From Trachelipus rathkii (taxonomy: Eukaryota; Arthropoda; Malacostraca; Isopoda; Trachelipodidae), in NCBI GenBank assembly GCA_015478945.1, contig JABUQX010002589.1, positions 1-12,500 of the forward strand: a stretch of DNA of 12,500 bases. The letters are read 5' to 3'. Positions within the stretch are counted from its first letter, which is position 1, and every line of letters begins with the position of its first letter. Below the pieces are notes generated by a model that worked only from the letters and a program-made list of their open reading frames with translations, was not told the DNA's origin and made no database searches. Shown piece after piece: positions 1 to 10,582 of this stretch. A program made the position numbers and the translations under genes.

Positions 1-49
1 TTATCATTGGAAGAGCGTAGTTCCTAAAATGGGGGAAAAATGAAAATAA

Positions 50-346
50 GGTTCAGTAAAAGTAGTAGAAAGTAGGAGTACAAGAATTGGCTGTTCTCCA
101 TTTTCGGGAATAGAAGAGAGATATGAGAATTGGAGAGGGAGAGTAAATGGCTGGTTTACAGTGAATGATGAAGTTGTAAAGTATATTGCGATAGAAATAA
201 GACTCGCATTGAAAGGCAGTGTATTTGAGGCAGTAAAATGAAAAGAAAACAATTGGCTTAGAAAGAAGGAATGAAAAGTTTATTTATTAGATGGTGTATA
301 TTTGAGGGAAAGTAAGATGGATAAAATGAAGAGATGGATTCTTTAA
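50..346 (+). pseudogene. Decayed retrotransposon gag-like remnant
   Basis: One + frame (codons starting at 50) reads 63 codons without a stop and contains YENWRGRVNGW, then IAIEIRLALKG, then FEAVK. After in-frame TGA codons at 239-241 and 272-274 the same frame continues with LLDGVYLRESKMDKMK and ends at TAA 344-346. This order (a Trp-containing helix, an AI-x-LAL-x-G segment, then an LD-x-VYL segment) resembles the capsid part of gag-like proteins from invertebrate LTR retrotransposons, known here from family memory only. No pol domains follow. The two stops and the short length mark it as a dead fragment. The antisense 82-codon frame (4-252) is its shadow. Confidence 0.45.
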
Positions 347-835
347 GTTAGGAAAAAAAGAGTAGAAAAAATTTTTTTATTTTGTTCACATGACGAGGAA
401 GCTGCCTCGGTTATGCTATTAAAATGCACTCTAGAAGTGGTTAATCGTCCGAGATGCCATTTTTGTGGGGTTTCTTAAGCTTTAGCTTTAAAGGAATTCT
501 TACTTATATTTAATTAGAAATTTTATATATATATCTGAAATATTATATTTTATATTATTATTGACATTAAAAAGTTTCTCTATTCTTTACACCCAAAACG
601 TAAGAAGTTTATCGGCCATACTTATTAAACAGATAATACCACTACCCTTGGTAAATGTTAGAGTAGAGCGGCCCCAAATGGCAGATTCCCTACACTAGTC
701 ATGGTTGTTGTGCTCATGGAATACCGCTCCATTTAAGATAGGACTTACTCCTGGTAAACAACATTCTTCCCAGATCTACTTATTTCAAAAAGGGTAAAAG
801 GTATCCATTAGGGTAAGCTCTACTACTTTTTTTAT
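347..835. other. Gene-free AT-rich DNA
   Basis: Nothing recognisable was found here. It includes a purine-rich stretch (347-375) and a poly-T run just after it, then unique-looking sequence up to the first TA-rich block. Confidence 0.5.
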
Positions 836-1155
836 ATTATTAATCTATATAATTTATATATATATATAATTATATTAATATATATATATTATACTATATA
901 TATTTATAATTTATATATATTTTAATATTATTATAATATAATATTATTTATATTTATATATATATAATATTAATTAATATATAATTATATATAAATATAT
1001 AATATATAATATATTATAATTTATATATAATGTAATTATGTATATTTATATGTATTATATATATTATATATGAATTTAATATATTATATTAATTAATATT
1101 ATATATATCATTAATATATTATATATTTATTATATAATATATATATATATATATA

Positions 1156-1198
<43 letters not shown>

Positions 1199-1256
1199 AT
1201 ATATTTTTTATATATATTATTTATAATTTTAATAATATTATATTTATATGCGTGTG
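836..1256. repeat. Irregular TA-rich block 1
   Basis: Around 420 bp made almost only of A and T, mixing (TA)n runs with TTA/TAA steps. The longest regular runs are near 1136-1195. It is a degenerate low-complexity tract with no coding potential. Confidence 0.9.
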
Positions 1257-2214
1257 TATCTATTATATATGATCATTAAGTTACTATCCTAAGAATAGTT
1301 TCTTACCTTATCCATATGTATGCCTTGCAATATTGTGATACTGCAGAATGTAGAGGGCTTTTATTTTCTGGACTCCCTTATGGTAAAACATTTAGTAACA
1401 ATCAGTAATAAAACTTAATTATCATTATTTAATACCATACAATTCTCCAGCGTTAAATATTGAGCTTTAAATTAAAAAAAATTCTTGCTAGGTCTTAAAG
1501 CCAGGGTTTTGTGTAATCAGATCATTCTCATTACAGTATTCAACCTTTATAAGTTAATTAGCAGAGCTCCACATTTAGGTAATCTACTGAAATATCACCT
1601 TCATAAATAAATTTTCACATTGTAAGAATTATAAGTGTTGTATATGGGACGTTTGGAAATATTTTATTCACTTGACGTTTTATGGCTCTCGTAAGATATT
1701 ATACCGATAGTTACAATATTGAATCAGAGTGAAACAGTATTACTCTGTAATACGGAAAAATCACAACATACTGAGGTATATAAGGGTACAATTATGGTGG
1801 GTGAGGAATTTAGTTTATAAATATTATAGCTGGCTACATTTACAATAAATGAAATTCAGAGACAGGTACTATACATATTTAATATACTAAGGTCTACACT
1901 ATGTTAATATATGAAGTTTTGAATAAACAATTTTCAAGTAACAGAATAGAATTTAAATGTTTATATTTTTTCTAATATTTTTTAAAGTTGCGGTTTTGCT
2001 TAAATTTGATGCGGTAGTAAATTTTTGCACTTAAATTATTGCATTTAGGTTATCGCAAGCCAATTTAGCAACTCTTCAAATAATATATTGCAGGGTTGCA
2101 ATATATATATTTATATCATCCTAGCTAACCTTCAGCAACGAATAATTGCGTAATTGCAATTTGACAGAGCCTTGACAAAGTTAGTTTTAGTGCAAGTGCC
2201 CAATTACACTGTAT
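1257..2214. other. Gene-free AT-rich DNA between TA blocks
   Basis: Unique-looking AT-rich sequence with no reading frame or RNA gene that I can support. Near 2036-2160 ATTGC/GCAAT words recur, including a hairpin at 2083-2106 with 10-bp arms (ATATATTGCA) and a 4-base loop. Confidence 0.5.
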
Positions 2215-2255
2215 AATATCTATATAATATTATAATATATATATATATATTATTA

Positions 2256-2297
<42 letters not shown>

Positions 2298-2452
2298 AAT
2301 ATATATTATATATTAATATATATATATATATTATTATATTATATTAATATATATATAATATATTATTAATAATATATAATATATATTATATTATTATATA
2401 TATATTATATATATATTATTTTAATATATATAATATTAAAATATATATATGC
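2215..2452. repeat. Irregular TA-rich block 2
   Basis: About 240 bp of TA and TTA/TAA steps, alike in texture to the other TA blocks but not an evident copy of them. Confidence 0.9.
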
Positions 2453-2679
2453 TCTCATAATAAATTATTCATTTTAAATTGACAACTACCTAATTTAAAA
2501 AAAAATTTGTAGAGAAAAGAAAGAGGGGAAAAAGGTTCATTATAATAAAGGGTCACGGTTAGGTCGGATGTTGTTGCGGAGTATTTTCATTTAACAACAC
2601 TTGTGGTGCAGGAATGTTGTGTTTCGAGGTTGTGGCTGAGCCTGGAAGGTCAAATTAAGGTTGTGGTTGTTTTGGCCAT

Positions 2680-3067
2680 TATTATTGGGCGCCACGAGTT
2701 CTTCGTCTCGGGTCTCGGTTGTTGTTTGCTTGGTGTTCGTTGGTGTAGTTGGAATAAGAAAGAACAAATATGTGGGTAGCTCAGAAGTGTAGTGTGACTG
2801 TCGTTGGAGAGGGAATAGAGATATAGGGACAGGAAACCGAAGTGACTCCCAGGGGTAAAAAGGGGCCAAGGAAACGGAAGTGACTCCAGAGGTACAAAGG
2901 GCAAGGCTACTGAAGCAACACGAAGGTGTTTCGAGAGTATGAAAGTCTTTTGCTTGTACACACTGCAAGTGCTGTTAATTGCACACTCAGGGTAAGATTC
3001 TTCTCTATTTTGTGTTAGGGCCCTTTATATACGAGCGTTTAAAACGCATTAATTTATTTATTCAACA
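2680..3067 (-). mobile_element. LTR-like leader with TATA box and partial primer-binding site
   Basis: On the minus strand a clean TATATAAAG (TATA core 3024-3031) is followed about 330 nt later by TGGCGCCCAA (2685-2694). That word equals the start of the tRNA-Lys primer-binding site used by many retroviruses and Ty3/Gypsy elements. TGTTGAA at 3067 would be a possible LTR start. The patch is clearly richer in G and C than its flanks. Against it: no CA sits directly before the primer-site match, the match stops after 10 bases, no second LTR is in the window, and no gag or pol frame follows. It could instead be a 5' exon or promoter of an unrecognised transcript; the open frames over it lack ATG starts. 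Confidence 0.3.
2827..2901. repeat. Imperfect tandem duplication of about 38 bp
   Basis: Two adjacent units (2827-2865 and 2864-2901) share the core GGAAAC(C/G)GAAGTGACTCC followed by an AGGGGT/AGAGGT-type segment and a purine-rich end. They differ by a few substitutions and a small indel. The duplication lies inside the LTR-like patch. Confidence 0.7.
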
Positions 3068-3198
3068 GGCTCTTACGATGCGTCATAAGAGAAAGGTTTT
3101 AAATACTAGTGTAGAAAAGATTTTAAGATAATAGATCCGTTTCCCGACGTCTTTTTCAAGTTTTTAATTTCGCATGAATATGGTCGGGTCTGTATGAA

Positions 3199-3240
3199 AT
3201 ATGGCTCATAAGCCATATGGCTTAATAATTGGCTTATTAA
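3199..3240. repeat. Cluster of overlapping palindromes
   Basis: Within 42 bp lie ATATGGCT-CATA-AGCCATAT (3199-3218), the perfect 12-base palindrome AGCCATATGGCT (3211-3222), and TTAATAA-TTGGC-TTATTAA (3222-3240). The GGCTTA-type word occurs three times. It is capable of hairpin or cruciform formation. Confidence 0.75.
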
Positions 3241-4770
3241 AGTACTTTATTGTTTAAATCTCAAGGAACTAGACATTATCACAACCTATTCATTATAACG
3301 TTGTTTGATATTAAATAGCACAAAAGCATAAATTTATGTCTGTAGGAAGCGCAAATATTTAGTTGAAGGTTAAACACAGACTTGAAAGTACTATTACGAC
3401 ATTAAATAGGTTAAGAACGAATTGTTCTGGCCACCATTAATAGTGGAGATTGGGAATGTTATAATTATTAATTATTATGTTGATTATATGCAGTGATCGT
3501 AAATGCGAAATTTCTTATTATGTATTGTATTATTTAGCTAGTAAGTAAGTAGTAGTAGTAGTGTAGTAGCAATAGTATTTAACTTAATTTTATATAGTAC
3601 TATATATACGTACTAAACCGGCTTTTACGGTTCCATATAGAGGGACTGGATAAAATATATTATATATATAACTACGTAGTTTATTATTATAACCTATAAC
3701 AGCCCTAATAAGTATATAGAGGTTTTATAAAGATATACTAAATAGTAAAAGATACTGATTATCGCAGAGAGTAAGTTGAGGGAAATCTGTGTAGGGTTCT
3801 ATCACATTGGTAACACTTCGCGTGACTATATATTAATGACTTTTATAATAACTGTATTTATATATATCTATCTATATTCAAGTATTATAATAATCATAAA
3901 AACATTATATGGTGTGTTTCTTATTTAGAATGTTATATACTCTTTGTTCGTAATTGTGCCAAAGATTTGCGTACAACAGAAAAAATTATAGATAGATGCA
4001 GAAGTCGAGATTGATTTGTGTAAGTTAGTAAGGCACTCTCCCCAACATAGCATATTTTGTTTGACAATTTGGGCGTTTCTCTGCGTGTCTCTGCGTTCTA
4101 CTGTCTCTATATTACTTCTTTTCCCCGGCGATACCAATTCACTCAAAAACATAACATCGTTGCCCCTTGCCTAACAACCAAGAAGATTAGGTTGAATCCA
4201 GATTACAATATTAGTTAAAGCACAATCTTTTGGACGAGCAAAGCTCGAAGGCTAAAAATTCTCATCCCGATAGTCGGCGCACAATTAAAATGTATGACAG
4301 TCCAAACGCTATTTTTCTCTCAATATTTCCATACCATTACATTTTATCTAAAAGTAATCACCTATAGGGTCGCGCTAAGGCAGAACAGGTAACAACGCAG
4401 AGAGTAGTCAGAAAAACTGCTGGTGTATCACGAAAACTTTTATAGACGAAGGAGGTGGCAATACAGGGCGCAGATATCCTTGTTTTACTGTTTATATAAT
4501 CTCTACAAACCTCTAACTTCTCTATGGACAGTAATTGTAATAATTAGTCCATCTCTTTTGTTTATGGTTTTTAATATCATCTTAACAAACTTTGGGCGTA
4601 TACAGCACGAGTTCCTCACACATTACGAACAGCAACCAAGAAGATCAAGATATATTACGATCAAAAACAGGGATAGTGGATTTAGTAGGTTCTAATTTTA
4701 AATATATAGGTGGATTCACATAATCTATAAACTGAGGATTTAATTTAGGATCCCTATATAGAATAGAGGG
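3241..4770. other. Gene-free AT-rich DNA
   Basis: No supported gene. A short AGT/AGTA microsatellite lies at 3539-3570. Two open frames (3925-4152 minus, 4423-4695 plus) resemble no family I know; the second opens on GTG and neither shows coding character. Confidence 0.5.
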
Positions 4771-4935
4771 GGTTCCCTAAAACCTATATATATAACTCTA
4801 ATATAATATTATAAGGATAATATTTATTACTTACCTATATATAATATATATATATATATAATATACTCAGGAATTATTATATATATATTCGTTATATATT
4901 ATTCTTCTATACTATATATATATATCAATTACCTA
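4771..4935. repeat. Irregular TA-rich block 3
   Basis: About 165 bp of TA-dominated sequence broken by short mixed words such as CTCAGG and ATTCTTC. It is more eroded than the other blocks. Confidence 0.75.
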
Positions 4936-5512
4936 TAACAATACTTCTTTTAAGTTTATCAAATTATAAAGAAATGGATATATATACTTTTTCTATTTTA
5001 TTACTCCGTTTATTTTAAAATTAATTAACACATTAGATTTATGTCAAATTTTTTAAATTTTATTAAATGTTAAAAAAATATAGTTTTAATTTATTATATT
5101 ATATATTTAATTTATTATTGTTTTATAATTATTTATAAAAAATTTTTAATTAAACTTTTTAATTTAGAACAATTGTGTAATTATTTATACATCTTCCCTG
5201 AAATTTCTTGATAGAATAGATAATTAATTTTTAAGGTAATAGTTTTTGAGGAGAAAAAGGGGATCCTATGTAGTATTTAATCGAATTTATATTTTATTTT
5301 TCTCAATCAAAAGATTGATGGCGACCGTAAGAAGTGGTTTTGGCCATGGTCAAAAAACATTTACGTTTAAAATATATAAAAAAAAAAAACTTTTATAATA
5401 ATTTTTTATACTTATTTATTAATAAATATATTTTTTCAAAATGAAATTATTTTTCACGAATTAATTATATATTTGCGTACTGTTTATTTAATCACTAAAT
5501 AGTTATACCATA
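4936..5512. other. Very AT-rich non-repetitive DNA
   Basis: Long runs of A and T without a simple period (about 5020-5200 and 5370-5450). No gene or RNA seen. Confidence 0.55.
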
Positions 5513-5745
5513 TAGGGTAGATGAATACAGTATTAGGATTGCCTTAAATATAGCATGACGACTCTCGCTAATTAAGCCTCTGCTTCAAATTGACGCGCGA
5601 GTACACGAGTGGTTGTATTTGCAAATAATTGTCATACGTCAACCTGCTCGACGTGCATTATTTTTTTATGAAGCGATGACGCTTACAGCGAGGGTCTGCT
5701 GTTACATTATTTAGTAAGACACCTGCATGTGACTCATCTACCCTA
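5513..5745. mobile_element. Candidate MITE-like element with 12-bp inverted ends
   Basis: TAGGGTAGATGA (5513-5524) has its exact reverse complement at 5734-5745. If the outermost TA on each side is a target-site duplication, the element is 229 bp (5515-5743) with 10-bp terminal inverted repeats, as in Tc1/mariner-type non-autonomous elements. The interior is less AT-rich and has more CpG than the flanks, which suits an insertion. No transposase is encoded. A 12-bp inverted match at this distance could still be chance. Confidence 0.3.
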
Positions 5746-5805
5746 AGGAACATTCCTTTATTTATTGTATATAAAAATTAGTATCCATTTAAATATTATA
5801 TTTAC

Positions 5806-5949
5806 GTTATTAATATATATATATATATATATACTACCTAATATATATTATATAAATTATATATATATATATTATATATATATTATATATATATAAATCA
5901 TATATTAATATATGTTATATATAATATAATTATATATATATATAATATA

Positions 5950-6007
<58 letters not shown>

Positions 6008-6042
6008 TATATCTTATATATATATCATTATATATATATATC
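5806..6042. repeat. Irregular TA-rich block 4 with a long (TA)n core
   Basis: TA-rich block whose middle (about 5956-6000) is a regular (TA)n run, flanked on both sides by TTA-interrupted TA sequence. Confidence 0.9.
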
Positions 6043-6055
6043 AATACAACACTTT

Positions 6056-7300
6056 AATAAATATTAATTTTTTTTATTTATAAATTTAAATTTGTGTGAA
6101 TGTAAGTAGTTAACATGATCAATATCAATCAATTTTAGGGAGGGCGTTTGGCTTACCCTCATTGTATCCAGCGGTCTTATTCGTGAGCGTTTTTATTCGA
6201 GTGGTGACATCCCTAGGCCTTACTTTTGCGGTAGCTGCTACTTTTAGTGTGTACAATTTTTACATGTACGTATATATACGTTTATACTCACTGTTTGAGG
6301 GTGGTATACCTACCCGGGGATCTTACTATTTTATCTAATGATATTTATCCATGTACGTGCGTGATAGAAAATGTATGTGCGAAAAGTGAATTATTGTGAT
6401 ACACATATTTCAAATGTTTGTTTTTCACTTACTCACCTACTACCTACCTTATTAGTTTACGTTTCTATAACGAGTTACTAAAACCGCATGTTTGCAGCAG
6501 CGCTCGATAGCCGCGCACATTGGGTATTAACCCTACCGATTGCACAACGGCTTACTTTATACTTACTATAAGCTACTTACTTTCATGAGCATTAATCATT
6601 ACTTTTTCAATGATAGATTAAGTACAAGATCATAATTAAAGTACGTTACATTACTTGGTATAGTTATATTTATAATGTTTACCTTGGAACAAGTGACTTA
6701 TTTAAGCGATACTAGTAATGTTCCGGGGTCCTTACCTGTTATGCATTCTCCATAGGATTAGTTCACCTATAGCTGGGGACTAATAATATATAGTTAGCGC
6801 CCGTTTTCGTTTGGCTGGCTTTGAAACTGATATCATACATCATTTCCGTCTCGGCGCACTTACCGCCTGTTGTTGCTCTTTGAATTCCAGTGACTGCGTT
6901 GACGTTTGATTGCAGGGTACAACATACTCAGTTCGCTGTTGTGAGCGGTAGCTTGTCACGGAGACATGTTCTAAAATAATTTGCATACTGTATGAACATC
7001 TCGCAAGGTTAACGGGTATATATATTCTTATTGGTGCCCACTAACAACCTCATATACTTTGAAGGGCACTATTGGGACACTCCGGTTCCTCCGCCTCGGG
7101 GCGTAACCGCAGCAAAGAGCGAATCACACACTAAAAGGGGTCTATAGGCTAAGATGTTATTTTTTTTTCTTCTCGTATATTAATACATATACGGGCAGTA
7201 GTTATCTTTAACACTTCACCTCGGGATCTTTCGCGCAATAGTCTCTTGGCTGCAAATTACATGAAAGAGTAACTTTTGCTACCACATGATACGTCTAATA
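6056..7300. other. Gene-free stretch of more balanced base composition
   Basis: Compared with its neighbours this stretch has noticeably more G, C and CpG (for example around 6495-6520 and 6840-6960), with no long reading frame, tRNA or recognisable repeat. A 14-base palindrome built on ACGTATATATACGT sits at 6268-6281. It may be unique intergenic or regulatory sequence; I cannot assign a role. Confidence 0.45.
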
Positions 7301-7309
7301 ATAATAATG

Positions 7310-7551
7310 TTGAAGATATATGAGATACTTCGCGTAATAATAATATAATAATAATAATAATAATATAATAAAAAATAAATACTTTTTTTATTTGCGAAAT
7401 GGAAATAAATAAATATTCATTTTAATTTTACGTGCAAATTCTTTTCTGTAAAATTTTCACTCCTTAGGATTATACACGGACTTAGTGGAGATTCGAACTC
7501 AACTAACCGACTGACCCTTTGCCATGTGACTTATCTGTCTGCTACTATAAT
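7310..7551 (-). mobile_element. Candidate tRNA-derived SINE
   Basis: On the minus strand GAGTTCGAATCTC (7488-7500) matches the RNA polymerase III B box, and its flanks form 4 of 5 pairs of a T-arm. TAGCAGACAGAT (7533-7544) sits at the tRNA-like A-box distance, though only about 5 of 9 fixed A-box positions agree. The anticodon arm is degenerate, so this is not a working tRNA. The body is followed by an A/T-rich tail and an (ATT)n microsatellite (7300-7375), as is usual for SINE 3' ends. Boundaries are approximate. Confidence 0.33.
7372..7401. repeat. 30-bp repeated motif, copy 1
   Basis: It begins AAAATAAATACTTTTT and ends ATTTGCGAAATG, and recurs at 7799-7829 in the same orientation with one insertion in the T run. 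It lies in the tail of the SINE candidate. Confidence 0.7.
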
Positions 7552-7798
7552 ATAAATTATACTCCGATATATTGAGCCACTGTATAGCGTGAGTGATGTT
7601 GGTTAGATGAGTTCGTTTCTCCAATCTCAGTACATGTGGCCTGTGATCTGAGTAATCTATTGGGTTGATTTTATATAATATAATGCAAAAACTTTTATTC
7701 ATAAGTGTGGACGTTCAACTATACATAATATTATATTATATATAAGCATTATGAATATGTTAGACGGTTTTCGAAGTAGCTGGCTCGGTAATATCATG

Positions 7799-7829
7799 AA
7801 AATAAATACTTTTTCTTATTTGCGAAATG
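7799..7829. repeat. 30-bp repeated motif, copy 2
   Basis: Same motif as at 7372, with a C inside the T run. Its flanks do not match those of copy 1, so the shared unit is short. Confidence 0.7.
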
Positions 7830-7860
7830 AAGATGGCAATTATTTACGAGTCGTATAAAT

Positions 7861-8566
7861 TAAGTTATAAAATCTTAATACATACTAATAATAATAATGA
7901 AATATTATAAGAATATATTAATATCAATAATTATAATATATACTCGTTAAAGTAAAGCTGTTATCTACCTACATCATTAAGTTTTCTCCATTAAGTACAA
8001 GAAGTGTAATATTATGAAGAAGAAGGTTTACAGAGATTGTGTTATTCGATTAATTGACTTCGATGTACTAGTTTTTTATGCTAATTACCTTTTACGTTTA
8101 CTAATATATCTTGGATAAAGTATTTACCTTCTGAGGATTAGTAATTAATTAACTTCCTTTGTGTACAACTGTAATTGAGTGGAGTTTGATCTTTGCGTTT
8201 GGGCGTTATCTTGATGAATTTTATCACTATTGATTGCAGGGCCCAAAAGAGAGTGTGGGATCGCAAAAGAAATTAAACTATAGCTCGGATTTCCGATGCT
8301 TAAAAGGGTTTGATTCCGAACACGGTTCAAATGACCTATTTATTAGTAAGAAATCAATAACAATAAAACATTGATAAAAATCGCTAATTATTTTATTTGA
8401 TTTTAATTTTTACTAAATGTTATAAAATTTTCTCGATTTAAAATTTCCTTTTTGCAGGTTTTGCTTTCCGTATACAACGATGTATTCATTTCATACATAT
8501 TAATATGAGGCAGTGACATATTTGTATTCAATTTAAATTTAAACAGCAATCTCCGATATAGTAAGC
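7861..8566. other. Gene-free AT-rich DNA
   Basis: Contains a short AAT run (7885-7898). The minus frame at 8145-8330 shows no known domain. A B-box-like GGTTCAAAT near 8323 has no convincing partner. Confidence 0.5.
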
Positions 8567-9320
<754 letters not shown>

Positions 9321-9584
9321 CTATATACTCGTTTGTATGTTTCTGGAATAAATATTCGATGTTCAGTTTTATTACAATAATAATAATAATAGTAAGTTAT
9401 ATATTGATTGTAAAAAATAATATTTTTTTATTGTAAAATAAAATTTGTCGGCTCTTTTTCTTTTCTCATATCAATAGTATATTCTGAAAATATGTCAATT
9501 TGTATTTTAGTTTGACTTTTGAAGTTATTGTATTATTATTATTAGTAGTCTAAGTATTGGTATTGCCTGGGATTATTGTTCTTC

Positions 9585-10419
9585 TCCATTCCATTCCATT
9601 CCATTCCATTCCATTCCATTCCATTCCATTCCATTCCATTCCATTCCATTCCATTCCATTCCATTCCATTCCATTCCATTCCATTCCATTCCATTCCATT
9701 CCAATAATATACCATTCCATTCCATTCCATTCCATTCCATTCCATTCCATTCCATTCCATTCCATTCATTCCATTCCATTCCATTCCATTCCATTCCATT
9801 CCATTCCATTCCATTCCATTCCATTCCATTCCATTCCATTCCATTCCATTCCATTCCATTCCATTCCATTCCATTCCATTCCATTCCATTCCATTCCATT
9901 CCATTCCATTCCATTCCATTCCATTCCATTCCATTCCATTCCATTCCATTCCATTCCATTCCATTCCATTCCATTCCATTCCATTCCATTCCATTCGATT
10001 CCATTCCATTCCTTGATTCCATTCCATTCCATTCCATTCCATTCCATTCCATTCCATTCCATTCCATTCCATTCCATTCCATTCCATTCCATTCCATTCC
10101 ATTCCATTCCATTCCATTCCATTCCATTCCATTCCATTCCATTCCATTCCATTCCATTCCATTCCATTCCATTCCATTCCATTCCATTCCATTCCATTCC
10201 ATTCCATTCCATTCCATTCCATTCCATTCCATTCCATTCCATTCCTCTTCCATTCCATTCCATTCCATTCCATTCCATTCCATTCCATTCCATTCCATTC
10301 CATTCCATTCCATCCTATTCCATTCCATTCCATTCCATTCCATTCCATTTATTTCCATTCCATTCCATTCCATTCCATTCCATTCCATCCATTCCATTCC
10401 ATTCCATTCCATTCCATTC
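9585..10419. repeat. (ATTCC)n pentanucleotide satellite array
   Basis: About 835 bp, close to 167 units, of ATTCC (GGAAT on the minus strand), the same core as human satellite III. Interruptions mark sub-blocks: an AATAATATA patch at 9703-9711, loss of one C near 9767, a G for C at 9997, TTGATT at 10013-10018, a TCTTC patch at 10245-10250, and changes at 10313-10316, 10350-10353 and 10388. A pentamer without a stop in any phase leaves all six frames open, which explains the long SIPFH and GMEWN frames here; they are not genes. Confidence 0.97.
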
Positions 10420-10500
10420 ATATATTCATTCCATTATTCCATTCCATTATTCATTCTATTATTCCATTATTCCATTCCATTATTATTATTATTATTATTA
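10420..10500. repeat. Degenerate edge of the ATTCC array grading into (ATT)n
   Basis: ATTCC units alternate with ATT units (for example CCATTATTCC) and give way to pure ATT from about 10480. Confidence 0.85.
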
Positions 10501-10570
10501 TTTTTATTGTAAATTATTGTAAATTATTGTAAATTATTGTTAATTATTGTTTATTATTGTAAATTATTAT
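10501..10570. repeat. 10-bp minisatellite, seven units
   Basis: Seven head-to-tail 10-mers with consensus AAATTATTGT. Units 2-4 are identical; unit 1, units 5-6 and the last diverge slightly. (ATT)n resumes at 10565-10582. Confidence 0.9.
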
Positions 10571-10582
10571 TATTATTATTAT

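Noticed and set aside
2591..2968. Two overlapping minus-strand frames of 125 and 103 codons
   Set aside because: They open on TTG and GTG rather than ATG, show no known domain, and lie in a patch better explained as an LTR-like leader.
3925..4152. 75-codon minus-strand frame
   Set aside because: No recognisable domain, no coding-like composition and no supporting signals; expected by chance in this length of DNA.
4423..4695. 90-codon plus-strand frame with hydrophobic segments
   Set aside because: It opens on GTG and has no family resemblance; AT-rich codons give hydrophobic residues by default.
5319..5330. TGGCGACCGTAA, similar to a primer-binding site of BEL/Pao-type elements
   Set aside because: No TATA box, LTR end or element body around it, and the flanks are plain AT-rich DNA.
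8285..8335. GGTTCAAAT B-box-like word with an upstream TAGCTCGG, suggesting a tRNA
   Set aside because: The arms do not pair into a cloverleaf and the A box is poor.
9585..10419. Reading the pentamer array as proof of human pericentromeric DNA
   Set aside because: The Not homeodomain gene and surrounding sequence do not fit a human satellite region, and GGAAT repeats occur in many genomes.
9542..10522. Long open frames on both strands encoding SIPFH or GMEWN pentapeptide repeats, up to 321 codons
   Set aside because: ATTCC has no stop in any phase on either strand, so the array is open in all six frames; these are by-products of the satellite.
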